Source: an uncultured Eubacteriales bacterium | Lineage (GTDB): Bacteria > Bacillota > Clostridia > Christensenellales > Pumilibacteraceae | NCBI GenBank assembly: GCA_900543755.1 | Contig: UQSP01000026.1 | Span: forward strand, 1-28,728 | Reading direction: 5' to 3' | Length of the DNA: 28,728 nt | Part shown: in pieces, positions 8,776-17,357 of the stretch | Position numbering within the stretch: position 1 is the first letter of the stretch | How the letters are laid out: every line of letters starts with the position of its first letter | Notes under the pieces: generated by a model | What the model was told of the DNA's origin: nothing | Database searches by the model: none | The model's input: the letters and a program-made list of their open reading frames with translations, nothing else | Program-made: the position numbers and the translations under genes

Positions 8776-11702
8776 AATTTGGTCACCGCCTCGAAAATAT
8801 CTTCTCTTTTTGCGCCGTCGCATTTTCTTATGCGTCGCGGACCACGGCAAACCGAGGCGTAATCGCAAAACGAACACGCCGTCTTGTTGCCGCTTTCGGC
8901 GGGCAAAGCCGCGATACACCCCGAAAGAATTTCCCTTACGGCATTGTCAGCCGCTTTTTCCGCATACTCGGTAAGCATATAAAGCTGCTGCTGCGTACAG
9001 GCGCGGTTGTTTTTTGTAAGTGCGAGTTCGCCGTTTTTATTAGGCTTGAGATGGGCGTCGATTACACGGCTTTTATATTCGCCCGTTAAATCGCGGTCGA
9101 ACGCTTTAAGCAGTTCACCCGAACAGTCGAACGCACCGCTGAGCCTGTGAGAAAACTCGTCGTCCGACCAGGAAACGGAAAACGGGAAATAGAAAAATCC
9201 CGCGGGTTTGAAACCGTTTTTCTCCAGAACGCGCATATAAATCATAAGCTGTATTTTTTTGCCGAAATAGAGGTCGGAATAGGAAAAACGCGTCTGCCCC
9301 GTCTTGTAGTCGATTACCCTTGCATAATCCCCGAATACGTCGATGCGGTCTATTTCGCCGCTTAATTTCACGCCCTCCGTAAGCGTAAGGGTTTGAAGCA
9401 CGGAATCCTCTTTACCGAAAGATTCTTCCGTAGCGTAGGGCTTAAACTCCCCCGCGTCTATCTGGGATTTTACCACGGAGCAAAGCGTTTCCGCCTCCTT
9501 GCGGACTCTTAAAAGAATACGCTCGTTAACGCGGTATCTGTACTTTTCGAACTCGGTCACCGCCTTGTCCACGGCTGCGGGTACGAAAGACGATATATCT
9601 TCGGGCATGCCTTCGTTTACGAAAATTTCCACGACTTTATGAAGAAGAAGCCCCACGTCTATGGGTGTGACGGTACCGTCCTCCGCTTTTTTTATCCTTA
9701 ATCCGTAATTCATAAAGTACATGTACGGGCAAAGAAAATAGGTCTGAAGCGCACTTACCGAAGTTACCCGGCTTTTAAGCATCAAAGCCTTTCCCGAAGA
9801 CAGAAAATCGGCACGGTCTTCCCGATTTAAGAACTTACGGTGCTCTTCGGAAAGCGCGGCTGTTATCGAAGAAGCAAACGGCAGCTTTTTATTGACCAAC
9901 AAGGTTTCCAGCGCGCCTTTGGAGCTTCCCAGCATGGCGGCGGTTATTTGAGGATCCTGCGATAAGACAAGCTCTTGCGCAAAGTCATCGTGATTTGAAA
10001 TTCTGACGTCGTTTTTCGAAGACAGCAGCTGAAAGTCGAAAGACGGTTTATTCCCGTCGGAAAGATTAAACGTTATAAAAATCTTTTCGCTTGTCTTAAG
10101 AAAATGCCATAATTCGTATCTGCAGATTTCGTTTCTTTGCGCGGTCTTGGGCTCGAGTTTCAGTTTGTATTCTTCCAGTTTGTCCGCGTCGGCGTCCGAC
10201 AGCAGCCCGTCGTCGCCGCACAAAGCAGGAAGGATTCCGTCGTTAAAACCGACAATTACGGCAAAACGAGGTCTTTGTCCGCGGAACTGCCCTATTTCGC
10301 CTATCTGAACGGTATCGGAAAGATTGGGCACAAGCGAAATTTCCGTTCCCTCGAAGCCCTCGCGCAAAATGTCCGTAAGGTCCGCGGCAGGTATAGCGCG
10401 GTCCGCATAAATTTCGCCGAAAAGTCCGATTATTTCCGCAGTTTTAGTGTAAACCGCGTCGATATTTCTGCCATCCGACAAAGAAAGCTCCCGCGTTTTT
10501 TCCTCGGCATCGGAAAAATCAAGCAATTTGCCCATTGCGGAAGAAAGAGCCGCCGCCGAAGTAAAGCCGCCCTCTATGACGCTTAAGATTTTCATAAGCC
10601 TGACGCGCACTTTTTCCGCGGTAAAAGCAAGAGCGTCGCTTTCGCCGTCGGACACGAAACTTTCGGTAAACCCCAGATAGTCTACGCAGCGCTTATTTAC
10701 AAAATCCATAAACGCGTCCGAATCGGTTTTTTTTACGCCCGAATAGTAATTGGCGGCAAGCGAAATCATATCGCGTGTACGGTATTTTCTTAAAGAAGCC
10801 TCCGCCGCGGTAAATAAAAATCTGAAAAGCTCGGTACCCGAAAGGGGGATTTTGGACTGCGCGTAATAGGGAATTTCGTATTCGTCGAAAATACGCTTTG
10901 CGGTATCAAAATCTCCGCTTTCGTCCACAACGCAAACGTCGCCGTATCTTCCGCCCATATACGCGTAGTAGCGAATGCGTTTTGCCGCCTCCTTATATTC
11001 GCTTGCCTTATCGGGACAGCCCACGGCGCGCACCGAAGCCGAAACGCGGTAATCAATGGGCGGCGCGGCGTTTATTACCGTAAGAGACAAAGAATGTTTG
11101 TCTACCGCGTCAAGGAGTTTTTTAAGCTGAGCGGTATAATCCTCGTAAAGCGCGACATAAACGTGGCAATCCTTAAAAGCACCGCGTTTTTCGGTTTCCT
11201 CGCGCAGTATTTCCATTCTTCCGCCCGCATCGACGTATTTTCCGCGCGTTGCCTCAAGATATGCGCGGTACAAAAGCGCAAGGTCCGCCGACTTATGAAG
11301 TTTGCCTGCGCCCTCAAGAGCGTCGGGTCCTATGTCGCTTGCTCTTAAAGCGTTTACGGCTTCATACAGTTTAACCGCAAACCCCGGTCGAAGACAGGAC
11401 TTAGAGTAACACGTCAGCTTATCGGCGTTTTCAATGCAGATTTTTTTCAAAAGCATTACGGCGCCCTGCTTGGATAAAGCCTTTTTTGCGCCGGAAAATC
11501 TTAAACACAGTCTGTTGAAAGTGGTAACTTCCACATCAAAAGAGCCTTGATTCTGCAAAAAAAATCGTTTTTCAAGTGTAAAAGTATAATTATCGGGCAC
11601 TATGACCAGATGTCTGACGTTAAGGTCGAACTTCCGTTTTTCCACAAGTCCGATAACTTTTTCAAGCGCGTCAGCGTATGATTTTTCGGTAATTTCCCTC
11701 AT
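8772..11702 (-). CDS. addB: AddB, nuclease and iron-sulfur subunit of AddAB
   Basis: AddB partners AddA and is identified by its place before addA, a RecB-type nuclease (GEIDRIDVF near 784, VIDYKTG near 797) and the iron-sulfur staple. The staple is one Cys near residue 657 (FLCPYMYF) plus C-x2-C-x5-C near 941-951 (CSFCDYASVC). At 976 residues it is shorter than Bacillus AddB (about 1160). The N-terminus starts close to the conserved VIVPDNYTFTLEKRF block, so the Walker A loop that precedes it in Bacillus AddB is missing. An in-frame TAA just before the ATG excludes a simple N-terminal extension. No ribosome binding site is visible. A promoter-like -10 ends 6 nt before the ATG, which suggests a leaderless message. 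Confidence 0.92.
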   Translation of the reverse strand: MREITEKSYADALEKVIGLVEKRKFDLNVRHLVIVPDNYTFTLEKRFFLQNQGSFDVEVTTFNRLCLRFSGAKKALSKQGAVMLLKKICIENADKLTCYSKSCLRPGFAVKLYEAVNALRASDIGPDALEGAGKLHKSADLALLYRAYLEATRGKYVDAGGRMEILREETEKRGAFKDCHVYVALYEDYTAQLKKLLDAVDKHSLSLTVINAAPPIDYRVSASVRAVGCPDKASEYKEAAKRIRYYAYMGGRYGDVCVVDESGDFDTAKRIFDEYEIPYYAQSKIPLSGTELFRFLFTAAEASLRKYRTRDMISLAANYYSGVKKTDSDAFMDFVNKRCVDYLGFTESFVSDGESDALAFTAEKVRVRLMKILSVIEGGFTSAAALSSAMGKLLDFSDAEEKTRELSLSDGRNIDAVYTKTAEIIGLFGEIYADRAIPAADLTDILREGFEGTEISLVPNLSDTVQIGEIGQFRGQRPRFAVIVGFNDGILPALCGDDGLLSDADADKLEEYKLKLEPKTAQRNEICRYELWHFLKTSEKIFITFNLSDGNKPSFDFQLLSSKNDVRISNHDDFAQELVLSQDPQITAAMLGSSKGALETLLVNKKLPFASSITAALSEEHRKFLNREDRADFLSSGKALMLKSRVTSVSALQTYFLCPYMYFMNYGLRIKKAEDGTVTPIDVGLLLHKVVEIFVNEGMPEDISSFVPAAVDKAVTEFEKYRYRVNERILLRVRKEAETLCSVVKSQIDAGEFKPYATEESFGKEDSVLQTLTLTEGVKLSGEIDRIDVFGDYARVIDYKTGQTRFSYSDLYFGKKIQLMIYMRVLEKNGFKPAGFFYFPFSVSWSDDEFSHRLSGAFDCSGELLKAFDRDLTGEYKSRVIDAHLKPNKNGELALTKNNRACTQQQLYMLTEYAEKAADNAVREILSGCIAALPAESGNKTACSFCDYASVCRGPRRIRKCDGAKREDIFEAVTKL

Positions 11703-11708
11703 GGTTTA

Positions 11709-11737
11709 ATTGTAACTTTTTTCTCGGCTTTTATCAA
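11709..11737 (-). promoter_or_regulatory. Promoter of addB, predicting a leaderless mRNA
   Basis: Read on the minus strand, TTGATA (11737-11732), a 17-nt spacer and TACAAT (11714-11709) form a good sigma-A-type promoter. Transcription would begin at or next to the ATG at 11702. Confidence 0.6.
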
Positions 11738-11795
11738 CTAAAATTACAATGCGGCGATAAAATTAAACCCTATTGAGAAAAACGCTGATATAAGA

Positions 11796-13085
11796 CTAAA
11801 AAATCGAACCGTCCATGAGATATTTCTGGACTTTTTCAAGATTTACGTCGTTTAAATCGGTTTTGTATTTTACCGCGTAAGCGGCCGCCGCTCCGCACCC
11901 CTCGCCCATGCCTAAGCAAATAGGCATGACCCTGAAATTGGAATGCGCAAGATGCGTGCCCGAAATGTTTCTGCCGCAAAGTAATAGCCCTTTGATTTTT
12001 TCGGGAAGAAAACAGCGGTAAGGGATTGTATAACGTAGGTTTATAGGAAAATCCTTTTGTTTTCCGTTTCTGTCAAGTCCTGAGCCCGATACGTTGTGAA
12101 TGTCGAAGTTGAAGCAAGCGCCTTTCACTATCCAGTCGTCGAAAATCTTTGCTTGCGTGATATCTTCGCCCGTCAGCGTGTATTTTCCCCTGAAGTGACG
12201 TGTTTCGCGTATGCCGATAAGCGACGCCGTACCTAAAAGATAACATTTGTCAAAACCCGGAACGTATTCCCGCAAGAATGCTATAATTTTATCTATCTGT
12301 CCGCGGCACGTTATTTCCGCTTTTACAAGGTCCTCGTTTTTTGTGCCGTCTATGTCCACGGCGTTAGTCATGTTTACGGTAATCGTTCCCGGCAATGTAG
12401 TGTCGTAAAGCAGCACGTGTCCCGCGGGATAGGGCAAAATCTTTTTGGCAAGCGTTTGAATTTCGCCTTTTTCGGTCATGTTGCTGCACTCGAACATATG
12501 CGGCAGGACGGCAATCGATTTATCCACCCCGCCGACTTTGAACATGAGCGTAGCCGGCTGCATTTTGCCGTCTTCCTCTCTTCCCGTAACAAAGGGCACG
12601 CCCGCTTTAGCCGCGACGTCGCCGTCACCGCTTGCGTCGATTGTTACGTCCGCAAAAATCGCCGTTCTTCCCGACTTGTTTTCTACTACTACGCCTTTAA
12701 CCGTGCCTGATTCGGTAATCGGCTCGCCGGCAAAAGTGTAAAGCATAATTTCCACGCCTGCTTCGTAAAGCGTTTTAAGGTACTGATATTTCAGTTTTTC
12801 GGTATCTATTGTGGCGGTGATTTTATTTTTGAAAGTGCCTTCGTTCAGACTTGCGCTTTCCCTCAGTATCTCGTGATAAACGTTGCTGTCGCAATCGCCC
12901 GTCCAGTGACTCATCATACCCGCGGTGGAAATGCCGCCCAGACAACCGTTTTTTTCGACGACAGTAACCTTGACGCCCAGCCTTGACGCGGATATAGCCG
13001 CGCCTATCCCCGCGGGACCCGAGCCCACAATAAGCACGTCCGTCTTGACGGCATTTATCTTTCTTTCCTTCTCGGTGTAAAACAT
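11796..13085 (-). CDS. FAD-dependent oxidoreductase (FAD_oxidored family)
   Basis: The 429-residue protein opens with a Rossmann dinucleotide fold: DVLIVGSGPAG (GxGxxG at 21-26), an acidic ribose ligand in VVEKNG, then GCLGGISTAG. Later blocks include IDASGDGDVAAKAGVPF, MQPATLMF, a RETRHFRG segment, and a C-terminal LLLCGRNISGTH..NFRVMPICLGMGEGCGAAAA that completes the FAD site. This is the PF12831-type family, often found in carbohydrate or secondary-substrate catabolic loci; the substrate cannot be read from sequence. AAGGAG at 13097-13102 precedes the ATG by 11 nt. It is divergent from a PocR/AraC regulator with overlapping promoters, so it is probably that regulator's target. The 93-nt gap to addB contains addB's own promoter. 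Confidence 0.85.
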   Translation of the reverse strand: MFYTEKERKINAVKTDVLIVGSGPAGIGAAISASRLGVKVTVVEKNGCLGGISTAGMMSHWTGDCDSNVYHEILRESASLNEGTFKNKITATIDTEKLKYQYLKTLYEAGVEIMLYTFAGEPITESGTVKGVVVENKSGRTAIFADVTIDASGDGDVAAKAGVPFVTGREEDGKMQPATLMFKVGGVDKSIAVLPHMFECSNMTEKGEIQTLAKKILPYPAGHVLLYDTTLPGTITVNMTNAVDIDGTKNEDLVKAEITCRGQIDKIIAFLREYVPGFDKCYLLGTASLIGIRETRHFRGKYTLTGEDITQAKIFDDWIVKGACFNFDIHNVSGSGLDRNGKQKDFPINLRYTIPYRCFLPEKIKGLLLCGRNISGTHLAHSNFRVMPICLGMGEGCGAAAAYAVKYKTDLNDVNLEKVQKYLMDGSIF

Positions 13086-13100
13086 TTTGACCCGTTCTCC

Positions 13101-13143
13101 TTGATTTTTTAGGTATTATACTATATAATAGTCCCGTAAACAT
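13101..13143. promoter_or_regulatory. Overlapping divergent promoters with a palindrome
   Basis: On the plus strand TTGATT (13101-13106), a 17-nt spacer and TATAAT (13124-13129) drive the PocR/AraC gene. On the minus strand TATAAT (13120-13115), with a weak -35 near 13138-13143, drives the oxidoreductase. The 13-bp palindrome ACTATATAATAGT (13120-13132) covers the rightward -10, and CCCG/CGGG arms flank 14 nt just to its right. A protein bound here could switch both genes. Confidence 0.65.
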
Positions 13144-13183
13144 TAAATATCGGGAAAATTATCTCTAATATCAGGAAAAGAAA

Positions 13184-14053
13184 ATGATTGAACATATAAA
13201 AAATTACATCGGTTTTTTAAGCAAAACATTAAATTTTTCGGTTACGATTCACTCTGTCGACAAAGCCCTGACAAACGTAATTTACGATATGCCTCAATTC
13301 AACATACACTCGGATTCATATTGTCTGTACATTAAATCTCATCCCGAAATGTGGAATAAATGTATACGTAACCAAAGCAAAATATACGAGCGTCTTAATG
13401 AAAACGGTTGCAGTATGTTTTACGGCAGCTGCTATGCAGGTGTGGGCGAATACATATATCCCGTAAGTCATAAAAAGGAAATTTACGGTTTTATCAGCGT
13501 GGGAAGATACCGCGGCAACAAAGAAAAAATGCTGCACACGGCGGAGAAATACCTGACCGGCGCGACGGAAACCGAAAAAATTTACCTTTCCGCGCTTAAC
13601 GGCGATGTGCCGGACTTTGAATTCGTAAGGACGGTTACGGCTCCGCTTGCCGCCATGCTTTTACTCTCGAGGGAAGAAAAACCGGCCGAAAATTACTCCG
13701 AAACCGAAAATACTGTTTACCGAGCGCTAAGCTATGTTCACCGAAATTTTTGCACCGACATAAACCTTGAAAAGACAGCCTTATTCGCGGGCTGCTCCGT
13801 GCGCACTCTTTCCGCAATTTTCAGAAAAGCGGCGGGTATGTCGGTATGCAGTTATATAGAAAAACTGAGAATGGAAAAGGCGGAAAAACTGATAAAGGAA
13901 ACAAACGTATCGGTAACGGAAACGGCTTTTTTATGCGGATACTCGGACCCCAACTACTTTTCCTGCAGATTTTCGCGCTATTTCGGGATAAGCCCCTCTA
14001 TTGCGAGAAAAACCCGGTGCAACGGTTCCGAAAAGGCAAAAGTCAAGCCTTAA
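13184..14053 (+). CDS. AraC-family regulator with PocR-type sensory domain
   Basis: Residues 1 to about 165 form a PocR-like ligand domain with its conserved cysteine pattern: SYCLYIKSHP..WNKCIRNQ, GCSMFYGSCYAGVGEYIYPV and YGFISVGRY. Residues about 185-280 are the double helix-turn-helix of AraC/XylS proteins, ending in ETAFLCGYSDPNYFSCRFSRYFGISPS. PocR domains in characterised relatives bind small hydrocarbon-type ligands such as diols, so this protein probably senses a metabolite of the oxidoreductase pathway; that is inference. An AGGAAAAG ribosome binding site precedes the ATG. It is transcribed divergently from the FAD enzyme. It could equally activate unlinked genes. Confidence 0.88.
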   Translation: MIEHIKNYIGFLSKTLNFSVTIHSVDKALTNVIYDMPQFNIHSDSYCLYIKSHPEMWNKCIRNQSKIYERLNENGCSMFYGSCYAGVGEYIYPVSHKKEIYGFISVGRYRGNKEKMLHTAEKYLTGATETEKIYLSALNGDVPDFEFVRTVTAPLAAMLLLSREEKPAENYSETENTVYRALSYVHRNFCTDINLEKTALFAGCSVRTLSAIFRKAAGMSVCSYIEKLRMEKAEKLIKETNVSVTETAFLCGYSDPNYFSCRFSRYFGISPSIARKTRCNGSEKAKVKP

Positions 14054-14082
14054 TATTGCTTTTAAGTTTATGCTTTAAAATA

Positions 14083-14130
14083 GATTCGGTTTAATTAAAA
14101 AACCGATTTATAGCCGAAAAGGCGTTTTTA
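14083..14130 (+). terminator. Weak terminator candidate after the PocR/AraC gene
   Basis: TCGGTTT/AAACCGA arms near 14085-14108 form a 7-bp stem. A short GCC-GAAAA-GGC hairpin (14113-14123) follows and leads into GTTTTTA. Neither is strong. Nothing else is evident in 14054-14258, which holds no gene. Confidence 0.4.
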
Positions 14131-14258
14131 TCGAACTATGCCTGTTAATATTATAAAAAACGTTTTCCGCATTAAAAACTCTTTTCTTTGCGTGTTTAAG
14201 CGCATTTTAATAGAAAAACCAAAATTTGACTCTCTCATCGCCGCCTGCTTAAAAAAGC

Positions 14259-14288
14259 TTGCCTACGGACGTAAAACTATGCTATAAT
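14259..14288 (+). promoter_or_regulatory. Promoter of the lipoprotein gene
   Basis: TTGCCT (14259-14264), an 18-nt spacer and TATAAT (14283-14288) lie 35 nt upstream of the ATG. Confidence 0.65.
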
Positions 14289-14323
14289 CAGTAACGATAA
14301 TTTTTTTAAGGTAATTACAATCG

Positions 14324-15274
14324 ATGAAAAAATTTTTATATGTAATCTTTGCTTTAATTTCCGCACTGTCGCTTTGCGCGTGTTCGGGTAACGTGGCACC
14401 TGTGTCCGTGGACAATCCCCCGCCGTGGAGCGGCGCCAATACCGAATCGGCATACGAAAAAACGGTTTATTCGATTAAAAAAACCGATAACGAAACCAAC
14501 GAGGTTATTGCCGAGGGCAGCTTGACCTATGTGCTGGAATTCGACCATAAGGGCGAAAACAACAACTTTAACTATTCGCGGCTGACCATGGACATGAGTA
14601 TTACTTACAACGATAAGGCTCCCGAAACCGACCGCGGCAAAACGGATACTTTAAGCTCCAAAGTAATATTTCAGTCGGACGCGCTTGTCCCGCAGTACTC
14701 CGAAAAAACCGTGTCGCTTGCGCTGAGAGAGGGCGTCGCCGACCACAGTTACACGCTGAAAAACGACTACTCCGCGCAAAAATCGGAACTTACAATGGCG
14801 GGCAAAGAAACTTCCGTATTAGATTTTTCAGGCAAATCGTTTGTCAACGTCTACGACAACGAAATGCTGTACTATACGGTTCGCGCTTTTTCGGACATAA
14901 AAGCGGGCGGCGGCAACACGTTTACTTTGGCTAACTTTTTCGATATGCACGTCAAAAACAAATTTTCCACTTATTCGATGCGGTTTGCATGCGGTGAAGA
15001 AGGCAGCGAACAAACTGTATATCTCCCCTTCAAAGGCACTTATCTCGACGACCAGGGCAGCGCCACGGTGCTGAAGGTAAGCGTTTCCATAAACGAATCG
15101 CTTTCCGGCCCCCCTACCGAGCTTTACTTTTCGATAACTCCCTTCAAAACGGGCGAAAACACCTCCACGAAAAAAGTGCTTGTTTCCTTTAAAACTTTCG
15201 AATACAGTCTTTCCAACAGCAATCTTAAATATACGACCGAATATAACATAACCGATTATTCCGTTACGCCTTAA
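14324..15274 (+). CDS. Predicted lipoprotein of unknown function
   Basis: The 316-residue protein begins with a lipoprotein signal: KK, a hydrophobic run, then a lipobox ending at C20 (LCAC, residues 17-20). It should be lipid-anchored on the outer face of the membrane. The mature part is rich in Thr, Ser, Lys, Asp and Glu with alternating hydrophobic residues, suggesting beta structure. I see no catalytic or binding motif and recognise no family. A good promoter and AAGG (14308-14311) precede it, and a strong terminator follows, so it is a single-gene unit. Genes on either side give no functional clue. Confidence 0.8.
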   Translation: MKKFLYVIFALISALSLCACSGNVAPVSVDNPPPWSGANTESAYEKTVYSIKKTDNETNEVIAEGSLTYVLEFDHKGENNNFNYSRLTMDMSITYNDKAPETDRGKTDTLSSKVIFQSDALVPQYSEKTVSLALREGVADHSYTLKNDYSAQKSELTMAGKETSVLDFSGKSFVNVYDNEMLYYTVRAFSDIKAGGGNTFTLANFFDMHVKNKFSTYSMRFACGEEGSEQTVYLPFKGTYLDDQGSATVLKVSVSINESLSGPPTELYFSITPFKTGENTSTKKVLVSFKTFEYSLSNSNLKYTTEYNITDYSVTP

Positions 15275-15410
15275 GCCGTTGTTTTTGAAATGATTAGTAA
15301 GTAATCGAGCAAAAACTATTGGTTACGGTAAATTGAAACATATTTTGTTTTTATTGAAAACAAGCCGCTATTAAACGCAAAAATGCGTATAAAAAACCTG
15401 ATATATACCA

Positions 15411-15451
15411 AAACTCCTTACCGCAAGCAAAACACGGTAAGGAGTTTTTTT
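15411..15451. terminator. Bidirectional terminator
   Basis: A perfect 13-bp stem (15411-15423 with 15435-15447) closes an 11-nt loop and is followed by T run 15445-15451. On the minus strand the T-rich flank can also terminate the DUF1836 gene. The rest of 15275-15524 shows no gene, only a short ACGCA/TGCGT repeat near 15375-15388. Confidence 0.9.
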
Positions 15452-15524
15452 GTCCTTAAGTTAATTTCGTAAAATCTCTGTTTACATTAACGAATTATAT
15501 TCACTGCTAAAATCCATAAGCGTA

Positions 15525-16121
15525 CTACTGTTTTGATTTACCCGATTTTTCCGATAACTGTTTTTCCGAAGCGGCGGAAGCAAGTTTTGCGGTTTCCTCT
15601 CTTATAGTATCAAGCTGAATTTTTATAAGCTTTTGTGCGTAAAGTTTAGTGGTAAGCGCCAGCATCGAAAGCGCAAGAGGGTCGGCTGTATCCGAAATAT
15701 CGAGGTCGGTAAAAACGCTTTCCTGCAGTTTACAGAAATTGTCGTATTTTTCCACAAGCTCCTTCTCGTCCCACCCTATAAGCAACGTAATCTCGCTCAT
15801 AGACAGCACTTGTTTAAGCAGACAAATCATGATAAGATAGGCAAGATGCTTGGGCCCGTAACGCTTTTTATCAGGCGGAGGAATAATCCCAAGTTTAACA
15901 TAATTGTTTACCATCGAAGGGGTGATAATCGGTTTATCGTCGTCGCGGTCCAGCACCTTGAAATATTTGTCTATTATACTTACCACCTGGTCCATGTAAA
16001 GTCCCACGTCGGGAAGCTCGTGAAACCGCGGCAGATGAAACGCGCCTATCTCGTCGCGGAAAACCTCGAAGTCCTTTAATATGTCAAAGTCGTTGAATTT
16101 AGGAATGATAAAGTCATCCAT
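15525..16121 (-). CDS. DUF1836 family protein, MerR-like DNA-binding regulator
   Basis: The 198-residue protein matches the DUF1836 family. The core ITPSMVNNYVKLGIIPPPDKKRYGPKHLAYLIMICLLKQVLS, written here only as a block near residues 65-110, has the winged-helix pattern of MerR proteins in which a helix is followed by KRY..HLA. N-terminal IPKFNDFD and LPRFHELPDVGLYMDQV segments fit the family. The frame extends ten codons to a TTG at 16151. The ATG at 16121 is preferred because AAGGA lies about 11 nt before it, inside that extension. It is divergent from the DegV gene and may regulate it; the target is unknown. The C-terminus is a charged, Lys/Ser-rich tail. Confidence 0.82.
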   Translation of the reverse strand: MDDFIIPKFNDFDILKDFEVFRDEIGAFHLPRFHELPDVGLYMDQVVSIIDKYFKVLDRDDDKPIITPSMVNNYVKLGIIPPPDKKRYGPKHLAYLIMICLLKQVLSMSEITLLIGWDEKELVEKYDNFCKLQESVFTDLDISDTADPLALSMLALTTKLYAQKLIKIQLDTIREETAKLASAASEKQLSEKSGKSKQ

Positions 16122-16181
16122 GTTTAAAATTTTCCTTATATTGCGCTGCAAAAATTCGCATTTCTACCGTGATTTTAGAAT

Positions 16182-16210
16182 ATGATAGCATAAACGCAAA
16201 AAAATTTCAA
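16182..16210 (-). promoter_or_regulatory. Promoter of the DUF1836 gene
   Basis: On the minus strand TTGAAA (16210-16205), a 17-nt spacer and TATCAT (16187-16182). Confidence 0.7.
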
Positions 16211-16227
16211 CTAATTATTAAAAGTTC

Positions 16228-16271
16228 TTGACTTATTATTACAAAACCTTTATACTGGTTTTCAATACCAG
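16228..16271 (+). promoter_or_regulatory. DegV promoter with inverted repeat at the start site
   Basis: TTGACT (16228-16233), a 17-nt spacer and TATACT (16251-16256) form a strong promoter. CTGGT/ACCAG arms (16255-16259, 16267-16271) around 7 nt cover the end of the -10 and the transcription start, a typical position for a repressor operator. Confidence 0.75.
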
Positions 16272-16291
16272 ATGTTGCAGGAGTTAAAATT

Positions 16292-17167
16292 ATGAGTTTT
16301 ATTATCGCGACCGATTCTTCGGCCAATCTTACCGATGAAATAATAGAGAAATACTCGCTTGAAATTTTGCCGCTGAGTTACCTTGTAGACGGCAAAGAGT
16401 ATTTAGGTTACACCAAGGGCGTAAAAACCGACTTAAGCGGATTTTACAAATTAATGCGCGACGGGGCAAAAACTACCACCAGCTGCGTTAACGTGGAAAC
16501 CGCGAAAAACTTTTTCCGGCCTTACCTTGAAAGCGGACTGGACATTCTTTATATAGGTTTTTCCTCCGCTCTTTCCGCGACTTATGCCAACGCCGAGTCC
16601 GCCGCCCAAGAATTAAGAACGCTTTATCCTCAACGAAAAATCTATACCGTGGATTCTTTGGCTGCTTCCATGGGACAGGGGCTTATTGTCACTTATGCCG
16701 CTTTGGAAAAGGAAAAAGGCAAAAACATCGAGGAAGTGCGTGACTTTGTGGAAAATATGAAGCTTAAACTGTGCCATCAGTTTACCGTTGACGACCTTAT
16801 GTTTTTAAAGCGAGGCGGCAGGATAAGCGGCGGCACCGCACTAATCGGCACCATTCTCAAGATTAAACCCGTTTTGCACGTAGACAACCTGGGACGCCTT
16901 ATCCCCAAAGGAAAAGTAATAGGCCGTAAAGCCGCCATTAAAGCCCTTTTCAATAAATACGTCGAGAAAGCTTACGACAAGAAAAATCAGCTGGTTTACA
17001 TTTCTCACGGCGACTGTATAGAGGACGCGCAGTATCTTGCCGACCTTATCCGCAACCAAAGCGAATGTAAGGACATCGTAATCAATTACGTCGACCAGGT
17101 AATAGGCTCTCATTCGGGACCGGGAACGCTTGCTTTGTTCTTCCTGGGCAACGACCGCGAAGCTTAA
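16292..17167 (+). CDS. DegV family fatty-acid-binding protein
   Basis: The 291 residues match the DegV/FakB family, which holds a fatty acid and presents it to the fatty-acid kinase FakA. Features are the opening IIATDSSANLTDE, TTTSCVN in the ligand-binding region, the YIGFSSALSATYANA block, VDSLAASMGQGL, and the C-terminal domain DDLMFLKRGGRISG..IKPVLHVDNLGRL with the closing HSGPGTLALFFLG. AGGAG (16279-16283) lies 8 nt before the ATG. It stands alone between its promoter and terminator. No fakA is in the window, so lipid kinase partnership is inferred from the family. Confidence 0.93.
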   Translation: MSFIIATDSSANLTDEIIEKYSLEILPLSYLVDGKEYLGYTKGVKTDLSGFYKLMRDGAKTTTSCVNVETAKNFFRPYLESGLDILYIGFSSALSATYANAESAAQELRTLYPQRKIYTVDSLAASMGQGLIVTYAALEKEKGKNIEEVRDFVENMKLKLCHQFTVDDLMFLKRGGRISGGTALIGTILKIKPVLHVDNLGRLIPKGKVIGRKAAIKALFNKYVEKAYDKKNQLVYISHGDCIEDAQYLADLIRNQSECKDIVINYVDQVIGSHSGPGTLALFFLGNDREA

Positions 17168-17212
17168 TCGGCAATAAAAGTTTAACCGTAATAAATTTTT
17201 TATTTCGCCATT

Positions 17213-17247
17213 CCCCCCCTTTCTTATCGGAAAAGGGGGATTTTTTT
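17213..17247 (+). terminator. Terminator of the DegV gene
   Basis: CCCCCTTT (17215-17222) pairs with AAAGGGGG (17232-17239), followed by an A and seven T. The stretch 17248-17357 holds nothing recognisable. Confidence 0.88.
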
Positions 17248-17357
17248 CTGCTTGTTTTTGGCTTTTAAATTACATATAAGTTTACTTATCCAGCGCGATA
17301 ATTTTTTACCCAAATAATACATAACCTTATTGAAAAAGTTAGTTTTAATGCGACTCC

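Noticed and set aside
8776..8919. 48-codon N-terminal extension of AddA
   Set aside because: It is Arg-rich, overlaps the addB 3' end, and the ATGA overlap start at 8775 gives the conserved N-terminus.
16122..16151. TTG start for the DUF1836 protein
   Set aside because: The extension contains the ribosome binding site of the ATG at 16121.
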